Origin: Sneathiella glossodoripedis JCM 23214
GTDB lineage: Bacteria; Pseudomonadota; Alphaproteobacteria; Sneathiellales; Sneathiellaceae
Direction: 5' to 3'
DNA length: 64,000 nt
NCBI RefSeq assembly: GCF_000616095.1
Contig: NZ_BAMS01000006.1
Location: 1 to 64,000 of the forward strand
Shown here: piece by piece, positions 17,886-26,133 of the stretch
Layout: every line of letters starts with the position of its first letter
Position numbering within the stretch: position 1 is the first letter of the stretch
Translations under genes and position numbers: made by a program
Notes under the pieces: model-generated
Told to the model about the DNA's origin: nothing
What the model saw: only the letters and a program-made list of their open reading frames with translations
The model's database searches: none

Positions 17886-19355
17886 TCAGAATGCTTTGCG
17901 TAATCCAACTGTAAAAGAGTTTTCTGTAATGTCGCCGCTGCTGTCATTCTTACGTGTCAGGTTTGAATATCCTGCGCTTGCACTCAAGCCGTTTCCAAAC
18001 TCATAGATATAGTTGGCGCCAAAACTATATACGGTTTCTTCTGCACTGGGAGTTTGACCGTCAATTACCTCTGTAAGACCAGCGGACAATCTTAAATTTG
18101 CGCGTGGTGTCAGTTGTCTGGAGAAATTACCGCTAATACCGACATTTCGTTCACTGCTATTATCTTCAAGAATTTCCTGTTCAATATAATTTCCAGAAAG
18201 GCCATAACTGTTTCGCCCTCGCGACCCTTGCCAGGAAACTTGCAGGCTTTTGGTTTTGCTGACACCATCAATATATCTGGCGACAGAAAAGTCCGGTTGG
18301 ACCAGTTCGCCTTGCTCATCCAGAATATCTGTGTTTGCCAGCGAATAATCTGCAGCATTGATATTTACGGTATAGGTTGCCGAAATGCTGTCTTGGCTGG
18401 TTGGCAAGTAGGAAACATTTACGTCAAACACCAGATCATCAAAACGGTGCCCTATCTGAAAACTGGCATCAGTTCGCGAGTTAGGATGAAATCGAATGCC
18501 AGTACCGCCAAAAATACCTCCAAGATCATCTTCATCAGAAATGGAATTTATATCAAACTCATCATAACCAATGGTTCCCAGAAAGGAAAACATCCGGCTA
18601 ACCGGGATTTCACCCGTCACCACGCTGGAATAGTGAGTAAACTCATCTCCTACATCGGACTCGTTAAATACTGCTCGATTATCAAAAGACCATTTCAGTT
18701 TTTCAAATCGAATGCCGCTTCCCAGATTGAGTTGGAATTCATTGGATTGCTGATTGGAAGGATTGGCCGTATCCGCACCAACATTGGGCTCATAAAACCG
18801 GGTCTCGGAATATCCATATTTAGCAGTTAAAATAGCCCAGTCGTCGAGGTTCTGTGTGTAATATGGTGAAATGGAGCCATTAAAAACCTGTGTTCTGTCT
18901 CCGGACTGGGTTCTATTCCCCGCACTTGTAGCTCCCACCGTATCAAGAGTTTCTTCTGTAAAGGTAACTCGGCCATCAACAAAAAATCGGTCATCAATCA
19001 GTTCAACTGTTGCATTTCCGATCAAATTTTGCCGGTACCCATCGAGTTCATGATATTTGGCATAATAATCCTGCGAAAGCGTGTAACTAAGATTTATTTC
19101 GCTGCGGCGGGTATTGCCTGTGACGTTGAAGCCAAGATCGAGCGTTGTGATAAAATCGCTTTTCTCATTATTGGTTGTGCCAAATACGTTATCCGTAAAC
19201 TGCTCTTCTGCCGCCACAAACGGCTCAAACGTCCAGTCATTCGCCGAGGCAGCGTGTGAATACATGGTGACGCTTGCGAAAAGCACAGCAACTGCAGTGC
19301 CAGATGGCGCTGCAATTGCCGAAGTTAATTTTATCTGCTTGTGCGGTGAGCTCAA
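17886..19355 (-). CDS. Outer-membrane beta-barrel protein of exosortase EPS systems (TIGR03016-like)
   Basis: A 489-residue protein with a signal peptide (cleavage near SHAASAND), then alternating amphipathic strands rich in aromatic and polar residues, ending in a terminal phenylalanine (FTVGLRKAF), as expected for a barrel inserted by BAM. Length, position beside the Wza-like lipoprotein and the WTFEPFVAAEEQFTDNVF opening match the outer-membrane family of exosortase EPS loci. Probable role: outer-membrane pore or assembly partner for polymer export. It is downstream of the export lipoprotein on the same strand, 47 bases apart. Confidence 0.8.
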   Translation of the reverse strand: MSSPHKQIKLTSAIAAPSGTAVAVLFASVTMYSHAASANDWTFEPFVAAEEQFTDNVFGTTNNEKSDFITTLDLGFNVTGNTRRSEINLSYTLSQDYYAKYHELDGYRQNLIGNATVELIDDRFFVDGRVTFTEETLDTVGATSAGNRTQSGDRTQVFNGSISPYYTQNLDDWAILTAKYGYSETRFYEPNVGADTANPSNQQSNEFQLNLGSGIRFEKLKWSFDNRAVFNESDVGDEFTHYSSVVTGEIPVSRMFSFLGTIGYDEFDINSISDEDDLGGIFGGTGIRFHPNSRTDASFQIGHRFDDLVFDVNVSYLPTSQDSISATYTVNINAADYSLANTDILDEQGELVQPDFSVARYIDGVSKTKSLQVSWQGSRGRNSYGLSGNYIEQEILEDNSSERNVGISGNFSRQLTPRANLRLSAGLTEVIDGQTPSAEETVYSFGANYIYEFGNGLSASAGYSNLTRKNDSSGDITENSFTVGLRKAF

Positions 19356-19402
19356 CGTACCTGTGTCCTGACTGCTAATTGCTTCCAGTGTTTTCTTAAA
19401 CT

Positions 19403-20032
19403 CTAGAACCAGCTTTCGGGAATGATGATGATGTCACCCGGCAGAAGCGGTACGTTTGCAGAAACGTCTCCGTCAAGAAGCAGGTCGTCCAGACGAACAC
19501 GATATGTTTTTTTCTGGCCATTTTCATAACGCACTATGATTGATCGGTTGCCCGCAGCAAACTCGGTAATGCCACCAACCGCAATCATTGCGTCCAGAAC
19601 GGTCATTTTATCATTGAAAGAAATTGCCATTGGTTGAACGGCCTGTCCAACGATCCGAACCTGTTGGCTGTACGGGCCCGCGAACTTTGTCACCGATACC
19701 GTGACAACCGGATCTACAATATAATCTTTAAGCCTGACAGCGATGTCCTTAGCCAGTTGGTCAGCCGTTTTTTCGGCGGCTTGGATATCTCCAATTAATG
19801 GAGTTGATACTTTACCGTCGGGGCGGACAGGAACGGTTACAGAAAGATCAGGATTCTGCCAGACGAATACCTGCAATTCGTCATGTGCCCCGATTACATA
19901 CTCAGGAGCACTTGTTAAGGTCGTTGGTGCATCTTCAGAGAGTTCAGGGTAGGATGTGCATGCCGCAAGCGACATGGCCACGCCTACTGCGAAGGCGCAT
20001 CGAAAGACGGTTTTCAAAAAGATGTTTTTCAC
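19403..20032 (-). CDS. Polysaccharide export lipoprotein (Wza-like, exosortase-system type)
   Basis: About 209 residues with a lipobox SLAAC and a Poly_export domain (YVIGAHDELQVFVWQNPDLS, RPDGKVSTPLIGDI) followed by a single SLBB-type domain (VRIVGQAVQPMAI, LDAMIAVGGITEFA, LLPGDIIIIPESWF). It is shorter than classical Wza, as in TIGR03027 members. It should form the periplasmic/outer-membrane export conduit for the polymer. The GTG at 20032 is chosen because CGGGAGG lies five bases upstream; a longer frame to 20059 would place that site inside the gene. Divergent from the type I secretion ABC gene across ~190 bases. Confidence 0.87.
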   Translation of the reverse strand: MKNIFLKTVFRCAFAVGVAMSLAACTSYPELSEDAPTTLTSAPEYVIGAHDELQVFVWQNPDLSVTVPVRPDGKVSTPLIGDIQAAEKTADQLAKDIAVRLKDYIVDPVVTVSVTKFAGPYSQQVRIVGQAVQPMAISFNDKMTVLDAMIAVGGITEFAAGNRSIIVRYENGQKKTYRVRLDDLLLDGDVSANVPLLPGDIIIIPESWF

Positions 20033-20221
20033 AAAAGCCTCCCGCTGGTAGCAACCCAACTAATTTTAGCCACATTAAAGCATTATTCACTAACGCAGGA
20101 ATATAACTACATTTTTAACGCGTGTAAAAGCGAAGCTTTTGTTTATTTTGGGTTTATTGACGGTAGTGTTATAGGCGCAACGTATAATAATATTTATGAC
20201 AAACGCAGGTCGGGTGCTGCT

Positions 20222-20695
20222 GTGAAGCAAAAAGGACATACACTCTTAAAAGAAACCCTTAGTAAATGTCGCCGGGTCTTTGTCATTATTGCCCTGTTTG
20301 GCTTGTGCATTAATGTGCTTATGTTGACGGCACCTTTGTTTATGATGCAGGTGTTTGACCGGGTCATTACAAGCCGAAATACAGATACACTGATAATGCT
20401 CTTGCTTGTCGCGACAATCGCGCTTGTGACGATGGCAGCGCTTGAGGGTGTGCGCACCTATGTAATGGTAAGATTAAGCTCCTGGCTGGATCGACGCCTC
20501 GGCGGCATTTCCCTGACCGCCAGTATTTATTCTACGTTAAAAAAAGGCGAAGACCCCAACATACAAGGGTTGAGGGACCTGAACACCTTTCGCTCGTTCT
20601 TAACTGGTGCAGGTGTGTTTCCAATCTTGGACGCCCCCTTTGCTCCCATATTTCTCGGTATTATGTTTCTGCTTCATCCTTGCTGGGCGGCATAG
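20222..20695 (+). CDS. N-terminal part of type I secretion ABC transporter (PrtD-like), frameshifted
   Basis: Encodes the first ~155 residues of a PrtD/HlyB-class exporter: two membrane helices and the conserved opening of this family (LMLTAPLFMMQVFDRVITSR, DTLIMLLL, LEGVRTYVMVRLSSWLDRRL). The frame ends at FLLHPCWAA and a stop. One added base at ~20678-20681 converts this to FLLHP followed by LLGGIALAGAG in the frame of the next entry, which is the family's normal continuation. The GTG start at 20222 is the first in-frame start compatible with the family N terminus. Confidence 0.8.
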   Translation: MKQKGHTLLKETLSKCRRVFVIIALFGLCINVLMLTAPLFMMQVFDRVITSRNTDTLIMLLLVATIALVTMAALEGVRTYVMVRLSSWLDRRLGGISLTASIYSTLKKGEDPNIQGLRDLNTFRSFLTGAGVFPILDAPFAPIFLGIMFLLHPCWAA

Positions 20696-22314
20696 CCCTT
20701 GCCGGAGCGGGAATATTGTTTTTGTTGGCACTTTTAAACGAAGTGGTTACCAGAAAGGCATTGGCGCAAAGCAGTCAGCATGCCTTTAACGCCATGAGCC
20801 AAGCAGAGGCAGCGGCGAGAAATGCGGATGTCATAGAGGCGATGGGCATGATGCCCAATCTGTTGGCAAAATGGGGGAAAGCCAATGATCAGGCGCTTGA
20901 TATGCAGGCAAATGCCAGTGACCGGGGTGGGATTGTATCTTCACTCTCCAAATTTTTCAGAATGGGGTTGCAGATCGGTGTTTCAAGCGCTGGTGCATGG
21001 CTTGTCATACAGGGTGATATGACGCCCGGCTCCATGATTGCCGGATCGATGATTATGGGGAGGGCGCTGGGACCGGTTGAGCAGGCAATTGGAACCTGGA
21101 AAGGTTTTATTGGTGCACGCGCAGCCTATGGCCGACTTAAAGCAAAAATAGCTGAAACGGACATTGAGGCGAAATCCATGCCGCTACCTCGTCCAAAAGG
21201 AAATGTAAGTGTTGAAAATGTCACCTATTCACACCCCGGTCATTCCGAGCCTGTCCTTCGTAATGTAAGCTTTAAAGTTCTTGCTGGCGAAATTGTTGGT
21301 CTTATTGGTCCGACTGCTGCTGGCAAATCAACACTTGCTCGAATCCTTGTTGGAAATGTGGATCCAAGGAATGGGCATGCGCGTCTGGATAATATGGATG
21401 TGTCGGAATGGCCAGCAGCGGACCGCGGCCAGTATATTGGGTACCTGCCACAGGATGTTGAATTGTTTTCTGGAACAATTCGGGAAAATATTTCCCGCAT
21501 GGCTGAGGGTGATTCAGAATTGGTTATAGAAGCGGCGAAGAAAGCAGGCGTCCATGAGATGATTCTTCGCATGGAAAAGGGATATGAAACTCAGATCGGA
21601 GATGGCGGAGCTGCCTTGTCCGGTGGACAGCGACAACGCATTGCACTGGCAAGGGCTATATATGGAAATCCCTGTTTGCTAGTTCTGGATGAGCCAAACG
21701 CCAATTTGGATAGCGAGGGAGAAAATGCCTTAATGAAGGCAATGGATTCCCTCTCGAATGAAGGCATGACCATCATAATTGTTGCCCATCGGCCCAACGT
21801 CTTGCGCTATGCTGATAAAATTGTTGTCCTGCGTAATGGAATGGTTGATGACTTTGGCTTCCGTGATGACATTCTTGAAAAACTGCAGGGCCCCAAACAT
21901 TTAGCTTTGGGAGGACCCAAAGGATTTGAAGCACCGCAAGCTGAACCTGAATTGGTACTTTCCAAACCTGATAGAGCGAAACCGAAAACTGCTGAACAGG
22001 CAGGAAGAACTGGTGAAAATGAAATGTCAGCCAGATTATCTCGTTTGCAGGCAATTAAACAGCGAAATGCTAGGCGCTCACGCGTAAAATCCGAGGCGGT
22101 ACAAAGTAAACCTCCTGCTACAGGTGTTATTGCCGCGTCTGGAGAAATACCGGGCTCGAGCTCTTCGATAAAACCAATTACCAGTGACATAAAAGCAGAA
22201 ATAGTGTCATTAGCTGGTCGTGACTTGAGTGAAGCAGAAATATCGGAAATTTATAAGCTGTATCAATCAGGGGAAAAGCAAAGCATGCTTGAAAAATTGA
22301 AAGGCACTGGGTGA
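20680..22314 (+). CDS. Type I secretion ABC transporter (PrtD-like), main part with unusual C-terminal extension
   Basis: Continues the preceding frame: remaining membrane helices, then a full nucleotide-binding domain with Walker A GPTAAGKSTLARIL, signature [15 protein letters not shown], and Walker B LLVLDEPNANLD. Together with the first piece it gives about 697 residues. That is roughly 130 more than the usual end of the ABC domain near DDILEKLQGPK (~nt 21890). The extra C-terminal part is charged and low in complexity, then ends in a helical segment (LSEAEISEIYKLYQ). It should energise export of an RTX protein, most simply the beta-helix protein at the left end. The HlyD partner follows; no TolC-like gene is in the window. 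Confidence 0.85.
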   Translation: MLGGIALAGAGILFLLALLNEVVTRKALAQSSQHAFNAMSQAEAAARNADVIEAMGMMPNLLAKWGKANDQALDMQANASDRGGIVSSLSKFFRMGLQIGVSSAGAWLVIQGDMTPGSMIAGSMIMGRALGPVEQAIGTWKGFIGARAAYGRLKAKIAETDIEAKSMPLPRPKGNVSVENVTYSHPGHSEPVLRNVSFKVLAGEIVGLIGPTAAGKSTLARILVGNVDPRNGHARLDNMDVSEWPAADRGQYIGYLPQDVELFSGTIRENISRMAEGDSELVIEAAKKAGVHEMILRMEKGYETQIGDGGAALSGGQRQRIALARAIYGNPCLLVLDEPNANLDSEGENALMKAMDSLSNEGMTIIIVAHRPNVLRYADKIVVLRNGMVDDFGFRDDILEKLQGPKHLALGGPKGFEAPQAEPELVLSKPDRAKPKTAEQAGRTGENEMSARLSRLQAIKQRNARRSRVKSEAVQSKPPATGVIAASGEIPGSSSSIKPITSDIKAEIVSLAGRDLSEAEISEIYKLYQSGEKQSMLEKLKGTG

Positions 22315-22351
22315 TGCAGGCATGTATCAGTGAATGCCTTTGGAGCAGAAC

Positions 22352-23662
22352 ATGACTTCAACAAGTGAAAGCATGTCAAATATGGGAATCGCCAAACCGG
22401 TTTGGGTTGGTTTGATCATAATTGCGTTATTTTTTGGCGGTCTTGGTGGGTGGGCAGCTTATGCGCCACTTGGTAGTGCCGCGATCGCTACTGGCGTTGT
22501 AAGCGTAGAGGGAAGCCGGAAAACAGTTCAGCATTTTGAAGGCGGTATCGTATCCAGAATTTTGGTTAAAGACGGTGATCGGGTGGAGCAGGGGCAGCCT
22601 TTGTTCTTGCTCGATCAGACACAGGCAAAGGCGTCACTTCAGCTTATTTTTGGTCGTAAAGCCGTTGCGCTTGCGGAAAAGGCCAGGTTGGAAGCCGAAC
22701 AATCCGGTGCAGAGCAGATAGAGTTTTCAGATTGGCTGACGGAGCGACAAGAAGATCCGATCGTAAGTAAAGCAATGGAAGGTCAGAGAAATATTTTTGA
22801 GGCCCGTAAGCTTGCCAGGCTAGGTCAGATCACGATCCTGAATCAGAAAATTGCTCAGTTGAATGAAGAAATCAAAGGGCTGCAAAGTCAAATCAGGTCT
22901 CTGGATCAGCAGATTAAACTGATTAACCTTGAACTGAAGGATGTTCAGTCACTCGTTGAGAAAAAGCTGGCGAAAATGACCCGTTTAAGATCTCTTCAAA
23001 GAACTGCTGCAGAACTGCTTGGCGCAAAGAGTCAAAATATCGCAAAGATCGCCCAATCGCGTCAGGCTATAGGTGAGATAGAATTACAGATATCGGAACT
23101 GAATAACAGCACCATCAATGAAGTGGTGGAAAACTTGAAAATCGTTCAGGCTCAGATTTTCGATCTACAGGAACAGGAACGTTCTTCAAAAGATATTTTA
23201 AATCGGACCGAAATTGTGGCGCCGACTGATGGCGTTGTCGTCAACCTGGCGGTTCATACTGTAGGAGCCGTGATTGCCAGCGGTGAGCCTTTGCTGGAGA
23301 TTGTACCTGTAGATCAGTCATTAATCGTTCAGGCGCAGGTGAATCCAAGTGACATCGATGTCGTCAAAATCGGGGCCAAGGCTCGAATTACATTTCCGGC
23401 TTTCAGTCAACGGGAAGTCTCCCCTGCAGATGGTATTGTGACAAATGTTTCAGCGGACAGTCTTGTCAATGAAAGGACAGGCGAGTCCTATTATCAAGCT
23501 CAAGTGCAGATCGAAGATTTAAAAAGTGCCAATCTTACTTCAGAGCAGCTCCGGCCCGGAATGCAAGCGGATATCATGATTTCCACAGGCGAGCGCACGG
23601 CGCTGGAATATATCATGAAACCGATAATCGCGAGCTTTAGAAAAGCAATGACCGAACAGTGA
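22352..23662 (+). CDS. HlyD-family type I secretion membrane fusion protein (PrtE-like)
   Basis: About 436 residues: one N-terminal transmembrane helix (GLIIIALFFGGLGGWAAYAP), a split biotinyl-lipoyl domain (HFEGGIVSRILVKDGDRVEQGQ and later IVAPTDGVVVNLAVHTVGAV), a long coiled coil (residues ~120-280), and the C-terminal beta-barrel typical of HlyD/PrtE. It links the ABC exporter to an outer-membrane channel across the periplasm. ATG at 22352 is preferred over 22334 because GGAG lies six bases upstream. It ends two bases from the stop of the convergent exosortase gene. Confidence 0.9.
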   Translation: MTSTSESMSNMGIAKPVWVGLIIIALFFGGLGGWAAYAPLGSAAIATGVVSVEGSRKTVQHFEGGIVSRILVKDGDRVEQGQPLFLLDQTQAKASLQLIFGRKAVALAEKARLEAEQSGAEQIEFSDWLTERQEDPIVSKAMEGQRNIFEARKLARLGQITILNQKIAQLNEEIKGLQSQIRSLDQQIKLINLELKDVQSLVEKKLAKMTRLRSLQRTAAELLGAKSQNIAKIAQSRQAIGEIELQISELNNSTINEVVENLKIVQAQIFDLQEQERSSKDILNRTEIVAPTDGVVVNLAVHTVGAVIASGEPLLEIVPVDQSLIVQAQVNPSDIDVVKIGAKARITFPAFSQREVSPADGIVTNVSADSLVNERTGESYYQAQVQIEDLKSANLTSEQLRPGMQADIMISTGERTALEYIMKPIIASFRKAMTEQ

Positions 23663-23664
23663 TC

Positions 23665-25218
23665 CTATTCGGAAGGAACATAACGCGGCAACACTTCAAA
23701 AAGCTCAGTTGCAAATTCGCTCAAACGTTGATCAGCAACAACTTCTGACATCTCGGTTGTGACGGGCATTGTCAAACGGACGAGTGCGCCGTCAGTGCGA
23801 TTTGAGACGAGCCCTCCAACAAGCAAGTTGAACTTTGCCATGTATTCATTGGCTATATATTTACCGCGTTGCTGGAACCAGTAATAGACCAGTAGTCTTT
23901 GTTCACCTTTGCCAATCATAACTCTATTTACAGGAACGGGGGTCCCCTGATTGTTAAGTTCGATGGTTGTCAGGTCTGTAATTTTCCAGCCACCTGACGG
24001 GATACAGACTCTCGGAGAATGGGGTGTCTGTCCCGCAGATTGCTGTTCGTAATATCCGATAAATAGTGAAATTGGAGCGAGATCTTCTTCCCTGTAATGC
24101 CCAAGAAAATAATCGCTCATTTGCAAAATTTCTTGCTCAATTCCCGGAATCTGGTCCTCTTCTGCGATCATGCCATTAATTTTAAGCGGAAAACTTGCAA
24201 ACGTTGCTCTCTCTGGAATGACGGGATCAATTGAGCGAAGAAAGAATGACAGAGGCCCAAGTGCGATACACAAGGCAATAACTGCAATTACAGGCGGTGT
24301 GTTGATCGTCATCTCGGAAGAATTATCACTCGCCTCTATTCTCAAGACGCCGTTACCAATTGTTTTCTTTTCAGCTTTCGTCAGCGTCAACCAACAGACG
24401 CCTAAAGTTAATGCAAAGGAAATGAGGAAGAACACCCAGCCTTCGAATAAATGGAAAAAGCCCTCAGATACGCCCATATCGGTAAATTCGACGAAGGCTC
24501 CTGTCAGGAATATGCGGACGCTATTCATAATAATGGAAACGGCCGCCGCCAGTACAAGGAACAAGCCGCGTTTCCAAAGATGGATATCGAATAACATGCC
24601 CGAAAGTGCACCCAGTCCGATCATTGGATAGAGGTATCGAAGACCACTACAGGCTTCTGCGACTTCCAGTTTCATTTTTCCAAGATCAATAATGTTACCA
24701 TCCTGAAATACTGTAATTCCGATCGAGCGAAGCCAAAACACACTTACATCTGATGAGAAAAGCTGCAGCCCATAGGATAAGTTGGAATTCAGGAAGCTGG
24801 GAGGAGGAACAACAAAGGGTAGTAGAATGATGGATGGGAAAACATATCGGGCATAGGTCCATCCACCAAATGTAAGGAACAGGGCAAATATAAGGGAAAA
24901 AGTGCTTAGATGTCTTAAATTCTGAACGCCTGACTTGATCGCAAGCGCATATGCTGCAATGGAGATTAATGCAAGTGCTACGCCCGCATACCGCCCATTT
25001 TCACTCGGGCGTGACAAGAGTTCACGGCGTGCCCACAACAGATATATTGAGACAGCCAGCATCAATGGCCCATGACTGAACTCTTCTTGTTCCATCCAGG
25101 CATCCCACAGCAGATGCGCATCAGGCATGTAGAATGCCAGGACGAGTAAAATAGTAAGTGGGAGCAGAAGCTTTGGCCACTCCAAACCTGATGTTGATAG
25201 ATTTGTCATTTGTGTCAC
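23665..25218 (-). CDS. Exosortase fused to C-terminal EpsI domain (XrtD-like)
   Basis: A 517-residue protein. Residues ~1-300 form a multi-helix exosortase domain with the three catalytic signatures: Cys in EACSGLRYLYP, Arg in NSVRIFLTG and His in GFFHLFEGW. Residues ~320-517 form an EpsI-type domain (HSPRVCIPSGGWKI). Such fusions are described for the VPLPA-CTERM-specific XrtD group of Proteobacteria; the exact subgroup is uncertain. Exosortases cut and re-anchor proteins bearing a C-terminal sorting signal, in step with EPS production. No protein complete in this window carries an obvious sorting tail, so its substrates must lie elsewhere. Last gene of a minus-strand run from 29420. Confidence 0.88.
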   Translation of the reverse strand: MTQMTNLSTSGLEWPKLLLPLTILLVLAFYMPDAHLLWDAWMEQEEFSHGPLMLAVSIYLLWARRELLSRPSENGRYAGVALALISIAAYALAIKSGVQNLRHLSTFSLIFALFLTFGGWTYARYVFPSIILLPFVVPPPSFLNSNLSYGLQLFSSDVSVFWLRSIGITVFQDGNIIDLGKMKLEVAEACSGLRYLYPMIGLGALSGMLFDIHLWKRGLFLVLAAAVSIIMNSVRIFLTGAFVEFTDMGVSEGFFHLFEGWVFFLISFALTLGVCWLTLTKAEKKTIGNGVLRIEASDNSSEMTINTPPVIAVIALCIALGPLSFFLRSIDPVIPERATFASFPLKINGMIAEEDQIPGIEQEILQMSDYFLGHYREEDLAPISLFIGYYEQQSAGQTPHSPRVCIPSGGWKITDLTTIELNNQGTPVPVNRVMIGKGEQRLLVYYWFQQRGKYIANEYMAKFNLLVGGLVSNRTDGALVRLTMPVTTEMSEVVADQRLSEFATELFEVLPRYVPSE

Positions 25219-25308
25219 TTAAATTTCCCCCTCATGCGCGGGTACGCCCTGTGGTATTCAATCTACAAGAATATAAGCTTTTAAAAACATTATGAAGTAA
25301 AATGAACG

Positions 25309-26124
25309 TTAGTAGTAATGTGTCTGACGTTCTGAGGATTTATTTAGGACGACGCCCAGCAGATTTGTGGATTGGATCTGCCGTCTAGCCTCTTTCACTT
25401 CAATTGGTTTTGTCTCTCCGCTTGCTACAACAAGAAGAACACAATCAACTTGCGGCATAAAAGCGATTGCGTCATCTCCCGCCATAAGTGGTGGCAGGTC
25501 ATATATGACGATGCGGCTTTCATATCGTGACTTTAAGTCATGCACTAAAGATTTAACTCGACGAGAAGTGAGTGTCTCCGCAGAATTTTTAACTGGTACA
25601 GTATTTGGAAGGACGACCAGCCGGGGAAAGCCTGGATTGATGAGTATGTCTTTGACTTCCAGATCATGTTCAAGATAATCAAACAGGCTCGCTTTCGGCT
25701 TAAGCCCAAGATAGTCAGCAATTCTTGGACGCTTTAGATCAAAATCGACAGCAAGGGCAGTTTTGTCCGTTTGTTTGGCGATGCTGAGTGCGAGATTTAG
25801 CGCGACTACTGTTTTCCCGCATTCGGGCGAAGGACTTGTAATCGCAAGAGTATTCCAGCCATTCTCATCCATTTTTGCCAAAACCTGGGTTCTCAGAACA
25901 TCAAATGCTACAGAATCCGGATCTTCGCTATCAAAGGTTATGATGCGGTTGCTTGACAGTTGTTTGGTATCCAGTTCGGTGACCGTCGTTTCGCTATATG
26001 CGATTTTTTCACTTTCCACATCCGGTGCGGGGCGACGGGGCCTTGAGGGTGAAAGTGATTTGTTCAGGCCTGATTGGGTCTGAGATTGTCGCGCTTTGGA
26101 TATGGCGTCTTTGATGCGTTCCAT
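25309..26124 (-). CDS. EPS-locus tyrosine-kinase-like ATPase (CpsD/CapB type, exosortase-associated)
   Basis: A 271-residue MinD-like P-loop protein: Walker A SPSPECGKTVVALNLA (residues ~95-110), Walker A' LAVDFDLKRPRIADYLG, and Walker B IVIYDLPPL. This is the BY-kinase layout, encoded ten bases after the chain-length protein that normally activates it. The C terminus ends SERQTHYY, with only two tyrosines instead of the usual Tyr cluster, so autophosphorylation may be limited. Expected role: cycling with the Wzz-like protein to control polymer length and export. Confidence 0.85.
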   Translation of the reverse strand: MERIKDAISKARQSQTQSGLNKSLSPSRPRRPAPDVESEKIAYSETTVTELDTKQLSSNRIITFDSEDPDSVAFDVLRTQVLAKMDENGWNTLAITSPSPECGKTVVALNLALSIAKQTDKTALAVDFDLKRPRIADYLGLKPKASLFDYLEHDLEVKDILINPGFPRLVVLPNTVPVKNSAETLTSRRVKSLVHDLKSRYESRIVIYDLPPLMAGDDAIAFMPQVDCVLLVVASGETKPIEVKEARRQIQSTNLLGVVLNKSSERQTHYY

Positions 26125-26133
26125 TAGTGTCTC

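Noticed and set aside
18114-18830. 238-residue plus-strand frame
   Set aside because: Antisense to the outer-membrane barrel gene; no ribosome site or domain.
20126-20140. Short inverted repeat AAAAGC-GAA-GCTTTT in the Wza-like/PrtD divergent gap
   Set aside because: Six-base arms in A+T-rich DNA are expected by chance; nothing else supports an operator.
20678-20695. Programmed frameshifting in the type I secretion ABC gene
   Set aside because: No slippery heptamer or downstream structure is visible, this family is not known to use it, and seven similar breaks occur in unrelated genes; a base-loss error is simpler.
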